DNA of 64,000 bases, taken from the NCBI GenBank assembly GCA_954871525.1, contig OX940863.1, positions 21,650,001 to 21,714,000 of the forward strand, written 5' to 3'. The DNA is from Parietaria judaica (taxonomy: Eukaryota; Streptophyta; Magnoliopsida; Rosales; Urticaceae). Under the pieces are notes generated by a model. It saw only the letters and a program-made list of their open reading frames with translations, was not told where the DNA came from and did not search any database. Shown piece after piece: positions 1 to 12,854 of the stretch (positions within the stretch are counted from its first letter, which is position 1; each line of letters opens with the position of its first letter). The position numbers and the translations under genes are program-made.

Positions 1-1090
1 TGAAATAATTTTTGTTAGTAAAGATGTTTATATAATTATAACTAATTAATAATTTTTTCTTCATTAATGTAAAAATTAAAAAATTAATAATTTATATGTT
101 AATTAATAATTCGATAAGATAATATTTTTTTTATCGGTCCTAATAATATTAATTTATAAAGGTTCTAGTGTATATATTAAAAGTAATATTATAGTTTGGG
201 TCATGCTCAATGACCTTCTTGTTGGGCTATTGAGGCCCAATAGGTAATAATAGTTCGACTCCTAATGATTCTTGTTCGGCATCATGATTTATGTTATTGG
301 ATTTGGGCAGATATATGGGCTCTTATCATAGAATGACTATGTTATTGTTACTTTATGGTAGCTTTTATTACCATTCGTATATTACTTTATTCGTATCGTA
401 GCTTTTATTATTTTCAAAGCCAAAAGTGAAAAAGAAACAAATAAAAAATCCAAATAATCAAATTTAACTTTTACTGAATTCATTGAAGAAAAAAAAAGAA
501 TATATGAATCTTTAATTATGATCAATAAAACCAATATTGGGTATATCTCTTGCACTTTTGAAGAAAAAAAATCCAATAAATGTATTTTTTTAGTCGAAAT
601 CATACTATTTAACTTTTGATGTAGAAGTAAAATAAAGATGTACAAGTTTTTAGTTTATAATATTTTTCTATCAAAATAAAATCTTAAGTGGGTGAAGACT
701 ACAGCTCGACATATCTGTAAAGATAAAGTTCTTGAAAGATTTGGATTTTCAATTTGGTGAAACAAAAAGTTACCGACGATAGGGGTATTTTCTTAAGTAA
801 ATAGAAAATTATAGGTTTTTTTAAGTTTATAAGTCAGGAATTTCATCCATTTGGAGAGTTGGAATTTATCATCTCTTTATTGATTGCAATATTATTACTT
901 AATTCAGCTTATATTATATCCTACAGAATCCGTGTACTAGAAAATGTCGACATTGAAATTTCGTAACATCACTAGAAATGACATCGTTTAACACGTCATC
1001 ACAATTCACAACACACAAAAGCCCGTAAAATTTAGTAAAAACGACAGTCATTTAAGCACAGCACCACAACACACCACACAAAACTTAATT
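1..1090. other. AT-rich intergenic DNA
   Basis: No gene, RNA or element end is recognised. Short open frames here are low-complexity (poly-I/L/F/K) and have no codon signal. Confidence 0.6.
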
Positions 1091-1097
1091 ACTCTCT

Positions 1098-1570
1098 TCA
1101 CATAAAATACGTCACCGACAACAAAACCGACAAAACCCCGAAAGAGGCCCCACCTGCTCTTCGAGCCCCGCCGGAGCGCTTGGCCGCGTTAGGGGGTGAC
1201 GCATTTCCCGATGTGCTTCCCGTGTTTTGAGCTTCGAAGAAGTTGAAGGGTGAGAGGTCGCCGGAGGAGCCCTCCTTGAGGCCAACGGTGATGTGGAGCT
1301 TCTGCCCAACTTCACAATGGCGGCCAACGTCGTTATAGAAGTAGTAGTCGCGAGGTCGGGTCAGGTTCATGATTAGCGGGCCTTTGAAGAACATTTCAAA
1401 GATTTTGTCTTGCGTTCACGCATTGAAATCTTCCTTGCTCACGGACACCACGTTGTTGCCCATTGGCCTTAATGGGAAAACTATAATTCGAAGAAATAAT
1501 TTTATTGTTAGGGTTTCGCATGGAATAAATTACGTTCACAATGCCACGTTAATAGTGAGATAGTGTTGCA
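1098..1570 (-). pseudogene. Phytocyanin / early nodulin-like protein pseudogene, 3' part
   Basis: Read on the minus strand, the segment resembles the second exon of a phytocyanin: VVSVSKEDFNA, then GPLIMNLTRP, then GRHCEVGQKLHITV, a Ser/Pro-rich tail and a hydrophobic C-terminus like a GPI signal. In the family, the residue after the NA of KEDYNAC is a conserved Cys; here that codon is TGA. A further in-frame TAA lies upstream, and no first exon with a signal peptide was found. The usual copper-ligand Cys after YYF is missing, which fits the early nodulin-like branch, whose members have lost copper binding. An intact start cannot be placed. The family call is fairly safe; the subfamily is an inference. 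Confidence 0.75.
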
Positions 1571-1650
1571 TCATAGCCAAAATGACATAAGAAATATGGT
1601 AATAATATTATAAATATAAACAATCCGATTTTTGTTAAATCGTCGTGCAA

Positions 1651-1686
1651 ACCTGTTTAGTCGCCATTGCACCTGTTTAGTCGCCA
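1651..1686. repeat. 20-bp direct repeat, two copies
   Basis: acctgtttagtcgcca occurs at 1651 and again at 1671, joined by four bases. It is a small local tandem duplication. Confidence 0.8.
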
Positions 1687-2008
1687 CAACGGCGAAGTAT
1701 TTTGCATGCCGATAATATATATTGCAAGAGAATGACAAGAAATTAGAGCACAAAGATATTTAATATGTGACAAAAATAAATTTAAGAGGCATCGCCCAAA
1801 GAATTTGCTAAAAAACTTTATTTGAGATTTCAGCAAGACACAAATACTATTCCAAAAGGGTATGAATCATTCGTGAAAACTCAAATAAAGTTATTCTCCA
1901 ATTTTACCCGGCATTGTCTTCATATTTCCAAAATTCGGCTATCCCGAGTCCGACCGAGGGCTTTCGTCTCAACATTTACATTTCTTCTCTGGAAGAAGCA
2001 AAGCATCA

Positions 2009-2967
2009 ATGGAGAGTTCCAGGGCTACACCACAGCCAGTTTGCGCTCAAGAGGCGATCGCTCTGCTCAACTGCGTCGCCGAACCTTCGTACGACGAATC
2101 TAAATGCCTCGCCCTCATGAACTCCTTGAAGCACTGCGTTACCGACAAGGTTCTTCTCTTCCCGCTCTCGTAATTCAATTTTCGCTTAGTTTTTCTTGAC
2201 ATTTTTGACGGGTTTGGTCGTCAATCTCTGTGATTTAGCTTGACCTTGACTTTCATCAGATTTTTTAGGAAATTGATCAGAGATTCTGTGTGTTAGGTTC
2301 TTTAGAAATGTATCAAAGATTCGCTTAGTTTTCATGAGATTTTGTCGAATTGGATCGTTGATTCTGTGATTTTGGATGTTTTTTTTATGAGATTTTTTAG
2401 TAAATGGATCAGAGATTCTCTGTATTTGTCCGAGCTTGCTTAGATTATTGTGTTCTTATTGGATTAAGCTTGGATCAAGTTTTGACTCTTTATTGAGAAC
2501 ATTGTTGAATTTTTGATCGAGTAGCTGCTGATTTTCACAAGATGTTCGTCGGATTTAATCGTGAATCGAGAAATATATATACTAAATTGTTGAATGGTAT
2601 CGAATGCTTTGCTCGACTTAATTGTTCTGTGCATTAAAACGGTGTGATTTGCAAAGAATTTGAAGTTTTAATGGTTTCTAGGTTATCCTGATGAACTAGT
2701 TTTCTTTTACTTAAATCTCGTCGGATTTTGACTAGAAACAACTATTTTGGCTGTGTCGATTCGGAGCGCTTTAGTAGCTTCCTGTTCATTCCATCACATT
2801 TTGTGTAGATTTTGTATACATAGAAAATACGGTTTTGCGCTTGATTCGCTCTCATTTAGCTGTATGTTGAAAGCTTGCTTTTGTTTTGGCTTTTGCAGAA
2901 AGTAAAGAAGTTCTCGGTAGTCGATCGCCAACAAGATCAAGCCAAACTCGGTGACAAGAAAAATTGA
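2009..2967 (+). CDS. Small twin-CX9C (CHCH domain) protein, Cox19-like family
   Basis: There are two exons, 2009-2149 and 2899-2967, with a GT-AG intron in phase 0, giving 69 residues. The protein starts MESSRATPQPVCAQ. It holds two Cys pairs, C-A-Q-E...L-N-C and C-L-A-L...K-H-C, each with exactly nine residues between the cysteines. This twin CX9C pattern marks CHCH proteins, which are imported into the mitochondrial intermembrane space by the Mia40/Erv1 disulfide relay. The charged C-terminal tail (KVKKFSVVDRQQ) resembles small plant proteins listed as Cox19-like. A role in respiratory-complex assembly is plausible from the family but is not shown by the sequence. The ATG is chosen because it opens the exon holding the first CX9C; other local frames ignore the splice sites. 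Confidence 0.82.
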
Positions 2968-3876
2968 TTGAACTTTTACGCCAGTCGGGTTTTTCGGAAC
3001 GAGTTGTTGGCGACGGGTATTTCTTATCCACTCTTTCGTAATTGACATCGAATTCCATTCTTCTTAGTGCTTATACTGATCACAAACATGTATACATTCT
3101 TTTGAAATATAGAAGATCAAAGTTCTTCATGCCATGCTTTTTATGCAACTTCTTTATCAAGATTCAGCTAGAACAATTGCATCTGTGGAATGTCGATTTT
3201 CTGTCTTCATTAGTCGAAGTTTCGACAATTTTATACTCTTACTGCTTCGGGATCTTGCTCAGATTAATATTAGAAATTCATGTTACATTTCTCAAAATAA
3301 AAGTAGACTCTTACAATTATGATGACAATGGACCATGCTGTTCATGAATTATCTATGCTGTTAATACTAGGAATTAGAACTCCTATTTTCGTTTTTATTT
3401 TAACATTTATAAAAAAGAATTTTAAGAAATATAAAAAGTACTAAAATGGAATTCTGTATTTTTAAGAAATAAATTATGGAGAGGACTTGCTCAGCTCATG
3501 CAGTTGTGTCCTGAGGCATGAAATGAGACATCCAATTAAGGCATTATTTTGAAGGTAGAAAAATCATAATAAATAAAATAAAATAAAATTATAGCTTAAG
3601 ATATTAAATTCATTTGTAGTTGTTCTAAATCAATTGGATGTAATTATTTTATCTTAATCCATGAAAGTTTGGCGTCACTAAAGAGATTCCATTAACAAGA
3701 GAATCAAAAAATGAAACAATCAATCACAAAAAGCACTAATAATGAATCCAAAAAAATGACCAAATACACACACAATTTCAGCTCCTTGATGATTTGCTTC
3801 TTCTAAAAATGGCAATCAATTCAATTCATTTTTTTTTAATTTTTTTTTAGCCCAAAGAAATATTTGCAATTGCTAT
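2968..3876. other. 3' flanks of two convergent genes
   Basis: The region lies between the CHCH gene (+) and the AG-peptide gene (-). It is AT-rich with poly-T runs near 3830-3850. Nothing further is recognised. Confidence 0.5.
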
Positions 3877-4691
3877 TTAGAAGGCGTGAGAGATATCAGC
3901 CGAGTGAATGAGGTAAGTGAGCACCAAAGCCACAAGCATCAACACGTACGCAATTCCTTGGTCGATCGATGTGCCTGAAAGAAACACACATTTACCAAAT
4001 CAAACCAAAACTCTAACAAGGGGAACTCTCATGGCCACTTGGTTTTGAGGTGGAACCTCATGATACTTCACACCCAAGTTCTCGATGTTTATTACTTTGT
4101 TTCTTTCTTAAATTTCGTCCACTTTTCAATTGATTTAACTGAATATTGGATGTGCCGTTTCGACCAAGAGAGAGAATTTTATGAACGGGCACATTATAAT
4201 CTTGTTTGATTTATTGGAATTTTTGTGAGAAACAAAATAATAAACATCGAGAGGTTCGGCTGTGGAGAAAAAAAAAATACTAAAATCAAAATAATGAGTA
4301 GTACTTGCAATTAACCTTATTTGGAATTATACATTTTGGCAAAATATTAAACAAAATTAGAGAATCAAGAGAACTAGGAATGAAACCGGGACGGGGACGG
4401 GATACCGAGCCTTTTCTGGCCTTCAAATACTATATAATTTAAGCCTCCAAGCTTAAATTAATATTAATAACATTACGCTATAATACAACATATACGTATA
4501 TATTAATATATATATATATATACATACATATATGCTACAAATATATATAGAGCTATAGATTATCGAGACATACCGTCGCTGGTGGGAGCCGGAGCCGGAG
4601 CGAGGGACTGAGCCCGAACCGCGGGGAGAGCAATGGCGAGAGCCAGCACGGCGACGACAACAACCACCGCAAACCTCGAAGAAACCGCCAT
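3877..4691 (-). CDS. Arabinogalactan peptide (AGP16/20/41-like), GPI-anchored
   Basis: Two exons on the minus strand (4691-4574 and 3974-3877) encode 71 residues; the intron splits a Gly codon (G|GC). The N-terminus is a signal peptide (MAVSSRFAVVVVV...VRAQ). The mature core SLAPAPAPTSDG carries the alternating Ala-Pro pattern that is hydroxylated and decorated with type II arabinogalactan. The second exon encodes TSIDQGIAYVLM and a long hydrophobic stretch ending in HAF, a typical GPI-attachment signal. The exon split and length of about 70 residues match the plant AG-peptide group. The product would be a tiny cell-surface proteoglycan in the plasma membrane or wall. The start codon is the first ATG giving a signal peptide; longer upstream frames run into the CT-rich leader. 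Confidence 0.9.
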
Positions 4692-4834
4692 TTCTCTGAC
4701 TCTCAAGCTCGAAGTATAACGGAACCGGCGAATCGGACGGAAGCGGTTCGATCTCTCTCTGCACCGTCGCACAGAGAGAGAGAGAGAGGGATTGAAGAGA
4801 AAACGTGAAGCGAGATTGTCGAGAGAGGCGAGCA

Positions 4835-4840
4835 TTTATA
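4835..4840 (-). promoter_or_regulatory. TATA box of the AG-peptide gene
   Basis: TATAAA on the minus strand lies about 145 bp upstream of the AG-peptide ATG. The predicted leader between them contains a CT-rich run (about 4770-4790), as is common in plant 5' UTRs. Confidence 0.65.
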
Positions 4841-4844
4841 GAAG

Positions 4845-6835
4845 GGAACGAGTCTTCTCCTTTGGTTTGGGGTGGAGAGGGAAAACCGGTAATACCGGTA
4901 ACGCCGGTCATTGTGGGCCCATGCGCATGTTCCGCTTCTCTTTGTGCAACCCATGTGACATGTGTCTTTTTTTCCTTTCTTCATTTTTTTTACATTGTTA
5001 ATTTATTATTACTATTTTTTAATTTATACTTTATTTCTATTTTAAGGTTATATAGGGCATATGTAATCAATTTATTTACGGTTGAAGTTTGCAAAGTTTT
5101 TTATTTTGTTTCTCCACTACAATTGTATCCTTTTTTCAATGGATTTAGGAAAAATGTTAGATGTATAATTAAATTTTGGACATTTTTCATCTCATAGAGA
5201 GGTGATTTTATTAATAACACGTATAAATTTTTATTAAATCATTAGACATAATTTGGTGAGAATAAAGATAATGAACATTATGAACTTAAACTATAAAAGA
5301 AAAAAAAATTATATTATAAAAAAAATGAAATGTAGTGAACTTTAGCTATGAAAAAAGATTGAATATATGCCATCAAAGTCCAAACAATAAAAAAATTAAT
5401 ATTTGGCCGTTTTCATTTACATAATACATTAATATTTTTTAAACTATTTCTAAAAATCTCTCTTTTTGGCCTGACAGTCTGTTTGGAAATGTCACGCTCA
5501 CTGTCTTTAGTTGGCGCCATACGCAAAGGCTCCGATTAGTCCACGTGGCGATTTATCATTCGTTGGTTTGCTTTGTCTAAGATTTTTTTTTTTAAATTAG
5601 GGGTAAATAGTAAATAGTAAATACATAAATATGAGATATGTGTTACTCGATATTGCTATTTATGCTAATGACTAATTAGTATTTCAAGATTGTATACTTA
5701 TTCTTTTTACTATGTTAAATATTAATTCTTATGCTCTCTTTGTTGCACCTACTTGCGACAACAAAATAGTTGTTATATCAAAATAACAAAAAAATAAAAA
5801 TAAAAAATGAACGGTCCATTTTTATGTTCCGTTTTTGTATCTAAACTAGACGTGACAACGGTCATGGCAATGGGTAACAATTGAAAACGAATTTTTCTCT
5901 CGCTCGAAACTCTTTTTTTTTTCTTTTCTCCTTCTGGATATACAGTTGTTTATATTCATTTGACAAACGGTTTTGTCACGGTCGTAATCTCAAAACGATC
6001 AAAAAGCTACTCAAAATACTATAAGAGAATGTGTGACGTCGTAATTAAAGTCGTGATGTGTTCGATCTTTAAGAAAATTCTTGAGAAGACCTTTAGGTTA
6101 TAATATGCATTGAAAATTGGACGTGCATTCAATCATAGCATAACTTTGAGCTTCTATTTAATGTCGCTATATTATTTTTCACACTTCTCTTTACATTACA
6201 GCCAAATATGAGCAAGGAATTAAATAATTGAATATATGGTGTAACGAATGAATTAAGTGAGGGAATCATTAAAACCAATAATAAAGCAAAATCCATGTGT
6301 ACAAATTGGCCATCGCCATAGGTGGAATTAGTTGTATATGCATATCTTCATTGTTTGTTCTATTTAAGAAAATATGGTCATAATATTAATACGTGACAGC
6401 AAAAAAGTCAACACATATATGATATGCTTTTGGATGTAAAATAGACAAATTAATAAATTATTGCGACAACAAATAAACAGCAATATATTGTTCCGATATG
6501 GTACAAACATTCTGCTGTTAGGATGGCCCCAAAATTAGGAGGGTCTGAAACGAGTTGAATATTAATATTCGGTTTATTAGGGGTGAAATCGGTCCGGGTA
6601 CTTTTTTTTTCTTTTTGAAAATTCAGACTCCGAGTTCTGGAAAATGTGAACCTAGAAAAACTTTTTGAAACTCGGGTACCCTGAAAACTGCATTCGAAAA
6701 CATGAGAGAAAAGTTATTTACTCGCCATAGCTGACTACAATCATTGTTTTTTTTTTTGTTTTTTTTATTTTTATTTTAGAAATTTTGTTGTAAGAAGGTC
6801 GAAAATTTAATGACAGAAGAAAATTCCACCCCTTG
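4845..6835. other. AT-rich intergenic DNA
   Basis: This is upstream DNA of the AG-peptide gene. A G-box-like CCACGTGG sits near 5540. No gene or clear element end is recognised. Confidence 0.5.
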
Positions 6836-6839
6836 CGCT

Positions 6840-7704
6840 ACAGATGGAAATAATTGCAGTTAAATAAAATTGAGATAGCGTCGAGTCGGTCGAAATGTCG
6901 AATACTCGAGACGAACGCTCTATCCAATTATCGGGATATGCTCCGACGTTTGAACATTACGTAAAACGGTCATATGTCCGTTCTGAATATTGAATTCAAT
7001 TTATTACGTTTCGGTTTAATTGCAATTTATGATAAACGTTTCGGAATTGATTATGATTCAATTCTTTGTCTCTCAACGGCGTCTATAAATTTAACGGTGA
7101 ATCGACCCTTTCGACACACTATTGAAAAATGTCCTTCGAAAATCTCTCTAGAAACTATGAGTTTGCTTCCCGGTGTTTCACTCCGCAAATTTAATTTTTC
7201 ATGCTTCACATCGTTTTATGTCGCGAGTCTTTCGGTAACGGAGTTCAAGAAGTTTCAGTTCGCCGGTGAACTTCGAAGTGCTACGGAGTTCTCGGTTATC
7301 CCGTTTTATCCTGGGAAGCTATCGCCTAACGAACCTCTAGCACATAGAGGAGGCGAATCAAGCTTTAAGGAGAGCGTCCAACGCGTCTCGGGAATCCCTA
7401 ACGGTTTTCTCTTTTTACAGGATATCATGAACAATTTCCGGATCATAGCGACAAGCCGGTGCTCGTCAATCCAAGAATACAAAGATATGTATTAATAATT
7501 CTACTTGCTACTGTTTTTGTTTTAATTTGTTTCAATTTGTTTCTCATTGTCATCATATATAAAAAATATATCCAACAGAATCCTGGATCGGCCTATCAGC
7601 AGCCAATGCACGAGAGAGGTTCTGAAAAACCAGCATATTTGATTATAAATTACAATAAAATTGCAATTATGGAAAGACTCTATATAATAAAAAACTGGAA
7701 ATAA
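6840..7704 (+). other. Unrecognised segment with an open frame and a membrane-like stretch
   Basis: Base composition is more balanced than in the flanks. A frame runs from about 6974 to 7495. A second one (about 7440-7704) encodes a strongly hydrophobic run, VLIILLATVFVLICFNLF, followed by YKKYIQQNPG, as in a single-pass membrane protein. A possible splice acceptor, tttttacag, lies at about 7420. No family is recognised, and the segment could be a decayed retroelement. Treat the coding potential as weak. Confidence 0.25.
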
Positions 7705-7719
7705 AAATATAAAGAAGAA

Positions 7720-8054
7720 AATAGAACAATATGTTTACCAAATAAGATAGAACAGTGACCAAGTTGGAGAACATTCACATCAAGATCATTTGAAATAATA
7801 TTCACGACGATATATCATGTACTCATGCATTGAATCTAGACCGAAATCTTTTTTCTTTTCCAATATTTTTTATTTATTTCTTAACGTTATCAATTATTTC
7901 TGTCTAACTTTGTCTTGAACCAATCTGAAATTCATATTTCAAGGGATAAGTCATTCCATGCACTATTTCTGTCTCCAGATGAACACTATTTTGCTTCTTT
8001 TTTTTTTGGTGCCACTTTTACAAATTTATAATATATATATATTCAGTGCTATGA

Positions 8055-8091
<37 letters not shown>

Positions 8092-9225
8092 AAGCTTTTG
8101 ATTGATGAAATTATTGTTGAAGACTTGAAGTGGATATTGCATTATTGTTATCCACTTAATAATTGCCAGCGAAGAAGATTCTGAAAAATGTTACTAAAAA
8201 ATTGAAGGTGTATCTAATATCTGTTGTACAACCATTTTCCATAAACGCCATTTAACACTAAAAACGACATAAAAAAACAGCAAATGGAGTTTTGTTTAGA
8301 CACAACTGCAAGTATGTTATCCCGGCGTGACAATTCGTGTTTCATGTCATGTTCGTTCTGTGTACTAATCATTTTTTTACTAATTTTACTCGGATTCAAC
8401 CCATTTAATAACAATGTTAATTTTTGTCTATTCATTTGAACTGATTTCTAGTACTTTTAAATGGTTAATTAATTGATTTTAAAAACTTATTAGCATTATT
8501 CTATATTCATCGACTAATATATAATAAGTATTAGAGCACTTAATGATATATATAAAACATAAAATAAAAATTTGTGCTCCTTGATTGGGTCTCAGCGTAG
8601 TCATGTTCAACCCGTTCTTAATCATGATAATTGTGTTAATCCCGGTTTGACTTGGACCTAGATCTATTCAAACTCGACCCAAACTCATTTACGTATTGAC
8701 TGTCAATACCTATATCTTGTTTCGTGTCCGTCCGCAAATCGATACTCCTCAAATGAGCTTTGATATATTTTAAAGGTATGATCTTTTACGTTTTATTTTT
8801 GAAGCATACTATTATGCTTTTTTTAATTTGGAATTTGTAACACAATCCCTTTAATTTTTGGATGACCATTTTGGCTGAGTTTATTCATTTATAAATCTAA
8901 AGATTATTTTATAATCCCAAATAAACTTCTGCGAGCTTTTTATGCCCTAACTAATACTGTTATATCTATAATGTTATTACAAAGCTAGAAAAGTGATAAG
9001 ACACAAGATAAATGATCAATATATATATCTCGTGAAATCAAATTAATCAAGAGGGTATCACCATAACGACAGTGAAGTCAACAAAACCCACATACTTCTT
9101 CCCCGAAGCAACACTTCCCAGTACCGGATTAAGCCGTTCCCGTCTTTTTCGAACCAGATCTCTTTCCCGGCATTGCATTTGAGTTGACTTCTTTTTTTCT
9201 TTTTCAGAAAAAAACACCATTTTAT
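7720..9225. other. Intergenic DNA with TA repeats
   Basis: The region holds (TA)n tracts near 8030-8085. Sequences around 8330-8430 and 8590-8760 resemble decayed MITE ends, but no target duplication was found. No gene is seen. Confidence 0.4.
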
Positions 9226-9226
9226 T
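9221..9226 (-). terminator. Polyadenylation signal of the transporter gene
   Basis: AATAAA on the minus strand lies four bases beyond the TGA stop of the nucleotide-sugar transporter. The assignment rests on position and motif only. Confidence 0.45.
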
Positions 9227-9229
9227 GCG

Positions 9230-9767
9230 TCAAGAATCTGTTCTTCGTTCCACAGAAACTTCCTTGAGACTATCGGGACCCGCTTTAACAGTTGCCGGAA
9301 TATCTATGAGCGTGCTCGGTGGAGCGAAATACATGTGCAACGACATCATGCAGATCACGATCCCTAAGAATAACTGAAATGGAACGAGGAAAGCGGTCAT
9401 TGGTATATGCTTATTGCTCAGTAGATACTAGATACTACCAAGGAAAAATCAAATTTCGTTTTCCGAGTAATCGGCATAAATACCCATTGAATTTTCTTTT
9501 ATGGTGCAATTTTCCATCTTAAACTTTCATTTTGGTGCACTAAATTAAAAGTTCAGGAGGCAAAGTGCATGAAAATAAAGATCAGGGGACAAAATGCACT
9601 TATGAGTAGAATTGAAGGGGACTGCCGTTAATTACTCGTTTTTGCTTTATCTTACCTGCAATGTGGGCTTGAAAGTGAAAAGATAAACGGAGAGAACCAT
9701 CGTCAACAACATTGCCATAGAAGTCGAATACACCTGAAAGTGAATTATATAAAGATAATCAATATAT

Positions 9768-9801
<34 letters not shown>

Positions 9802-11785
9802 TCTTCTCTAGAATTTGGTATTATTATATATACAAGATGTGTGTCCGTTACCTTAACGATATTATCGGCATATTTCATTAACCAAGAAACCAACAACCCC
9901 GTTGATCCGAGATTTAAGACAACCATGAAAGTGGTGAGAGTGTAGCCATTGAAAAGGCGTTGCCACCATGGCCCATTCTCGAATCCGCTCCTGAAATCAT
10001 CCACGATAAGACGTGCCATGTTGAAGATCGCACCAAATCTGAAAATTTGCGCCAGTAGAGGATTAGGAAATAATTATGCATATGATAAAGCAGTGAAACG
10101 AATAAGAAAAGCAGAATCAAAGGGTCACATGACAGGAAAAAATATAATTTAAAAAAATAAAATGTGTCTTCAGAAATCTTCGGTATATTATAAAAACTCG
10201 AGAGAAACAAATAATAAAAAAATGGTAATATAAATGGCACAAAAATGTCACTCCTGTGCTTCAAAAAAAAAGTCACTCCTATAATTAAAAATTGAAACAG
10301 ATTGTGAATGATAGTGATTGGCATTGTGAGGAAGTACCTACGTATACAATTGCACGTTCTGCCAGTACAAGCTATCATTGTTTTTCTTCATCAGAAACTC
10401 GGTGTAAACACCGGCCAGAGCTGAAAGACAAGCAGATAATATTCCCAGCATATACCCTTGGATCGGCGCTGAGAATAACGAATCGCACGAAGCTTCTCCA
10501 CAACCTTTAACCTATAAAGTCATAAACAAATCAAGAATCAGAAGAACGTTCTTAGTAAGAGAGTGGTGGTTCGAAATAACTTGTTTTCTAGACTCAACGC
10601 TACACACAATTATAATATATATGGACAGAAGAGGTATGACTTTTGATGACGATCAAATTAGCTAAAAAATAGATCAACCATAGCGGTAAAAATGGGACAG
10701 TTTCGGTAATTACCTGGCTCGTGGTTGTTCCGACTGCTAATAGAATGATTGCCATCCACTGCAGATTGCTCAGCTTTCTCTTCAGGAACAACCTTTTAGC
10801 ATAAGTACACGGTTCATCAACGAGATAAGTATAGAAACGCAAATTTAAAAATAGAATCCATAGTAAACTGACAAGGCAATACCTGAACAAGATTCCAGTA
10901 GTGACTATTTTCAGATTCCCCATGATCTGATACGTGGATGTATCGACATAGACCAAAGTCGCAAACTGAACGTTGTTATGAACCAGATATATAATCGAAG
11001 GAATCGGATATAAACGCACGCTTTTCCAATCCGTGGTCATCCGTGTCGACGGCGAAGCTTTGCATTCTCTCCATAGAAGCAAACTAGAAACTAATAGCTG
11101 TAAATTTACCGAGCAAAAAAAAACAAAAACGCAAAACAAATTAAATAAAATAAATCAGTAACCTTATAGAACTACACTCATTTCTCAACCATGATTGAGG
11201 AGATATATAGGGGATTCAAAGTGAAGTACCTTGAATAATTCTGCAAGAAACGGAATAGTCGCATAGTCGTACAAGTACTTGCCGTTGGTTTGCGAAAGTG
11301 TCGTTAATATGCCCTAAAATTGTTCAACATTATAGAAGATCAGTAGCTAGCAATACATAATTCCACGCATTTATATTCACTACCTCGAAAACGAAATTCG
11401 ATTTTTAGAATTTTTCTACAAATTGTTCCATATCAGCACTGAGAGTATTTTGACACCTATAGCTTGATTATGCTCATATATATAATTATATATATATATA
11501 TATTTCAACATAAAGCTTAAGATGTAGTAACATTTCTTCAACTCAACAAATCCAAGCAATGCTAATGAAGATTCAAGCTATAAAGCTCAAACTCTTCCTG
11601 TAATACCAGAATTCAATCCTCCATTTTTACACTGAACGAGATAAGTTCACATCACATTCATGAAGTGCGAAATCGAAAGCTGGGCAAAGCCGAACCTAAA
11701 TTTGATTGGATTCAGAGGTAGGGTTTTGGCGGACCTGGGAGCTCGTGAGAACGGTGAGCAAGGCGGCAACGAAGTACCACTGCAT
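9230..11785 (-). CDS. Nucleotide-sugar transporter, CMP-sialic acid transporter-like
   Basis: Eight exons on the minus strand (11785-11735, 11313-11230, 11097-10883, 10792-10714, 10511-10342, 10038-9852, 9733-9656, 9373-9230) join in phase to a 335-residue protein. It starts MQWYFVAALLTVLTSSQ and ends RRTDS. Hydrophobic segments lie throughout, as in the ten-helix NST family. Family-typical stretches include LVHNNVQFA, GNLKIVTTGILF, TEFLMKKNNDSLYW, PWWQRLFNGY and NLGSTGLLVSW. These match the plant CMP-sialic-acid-transporter-like group in the Golgi, which exchanges nucleotide sugars for the nucleoside monophosphate. The real substrate in plants is uncertain. All eight introns and phases are consistent and no stop interrupts the frame. 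Exon 1 has a second copy at 14.7 kb. Confidence 0.93.
9440..9650. other. Probable decayed insertion in transporter intron 7
   Basis: The stretch contains related phrases in opposite order (tttggtgcact ... aaagtgcat, aaatgcactt), resembling the ends of small non-autonomous elements. No target duplication was established. Confidence 0.3.
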
Positions 11786-11851
11786 CGTCTTCGAAGCTCG
11801 GATCTTCCTTTCTCTCGACGAAATCTTGGCATTTACGAGCTACGAATCTGG

Positions 11852-12850
11852 TTAGGGCAGGGTCGAAATGTGAGAGAAAGGAAAAGAAAAGAAAAGAAAA
11901 GAAAACCCTAATGGCTAATACAATACAGTGTCGTTTCAATTTTGAGTGAGGTGCAAATAAAATGTCGTTTTTTTTTTTCTTTCCCTATCAGATTATTAGT
12001 TTTAAAATATTGTAAATATATATTAAATATTAAATTAAAAATCCGGGTTTTAGTAATCTACTATCGAGTTTCGGGTTTTATCACTCAAAACCCGGAACCC
12101 GGAACCGGTTTAATCCGATTGCGGGTTTTTAAAAATTCGGTTTGGGTTTAACCCGGTTTTAATTCGGTTTCGGTTTTTTAAAATCGAATTTGGTCCGGTT
12201 TCGGTTAAAAACCCGCATTTTCGGCTTTTATGCACAGGCCTAATATAAACGGGGTATATAACATGCGCGTTGCTTCGGATTAACTACCTTTTTTTTCTCT
12301 AATCATGAGAAATTTGATAGTTTTGTGTTTTTTTCTTCGTATAATTTTACAATAATTTAATATTTTTATTGTCCTTAATTAATTAATTTTTTGTATTAAT
12401 TACATGATATCTATGTGTAATTGGAAGAGAGAAAAAAAAAAGTTGCCTACATAATAGAGTATCTCATCTTAAAGAAATACATTATTTACATTCGATAAAG
12501 ATATCTACATATTTTATTTACAAAAATAAGTATCTCTCATATACATGTACATATTTATATATTTATCTACATTGGTCAAGTAACTATATGTACATTATTG
12601 TTATATCCGTACATATTGTTTGATAATACGAGTGAAATATATATACACGGGTGACAGTCAGTTCTTACAAAAGGAATACTCCCCGCGTTTCAGGCATGCG
12701 ATGAAGTCCCTGAAAAAGGAGTTCTCTTTTAGTCGGGACATCCTGAGAAGCTGAAAAAATAAACCAGCTAAGCAATAATGAAAGATCACTAACAGTTGTG
12801 AATGTTGATGCTCTTGTAAATTGTAATATAGCATTGTGAGGAACGACTCT
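11852..12850. other. Intergenic DNA with CGGTTT-rich decayed element
   Basis: Between 12040 and 12240, phrases such as aacccgg, cggtttcggtt and ccggttt recur and end at tgcacaggcctaat. This style is common in decayed hAT-type plant elements. The rest is AT-rich upstream DNA of the transporter gene. Confidence 0.35.
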
Positions 12851-12854
12851 TTAA

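Noticed and set aside
9221..9226. A second transporter pseudogene beyond exon 1 copy
   Set aside because: Only exon 1 and its flanks are duplicated; no other exon has a second copy in the window.
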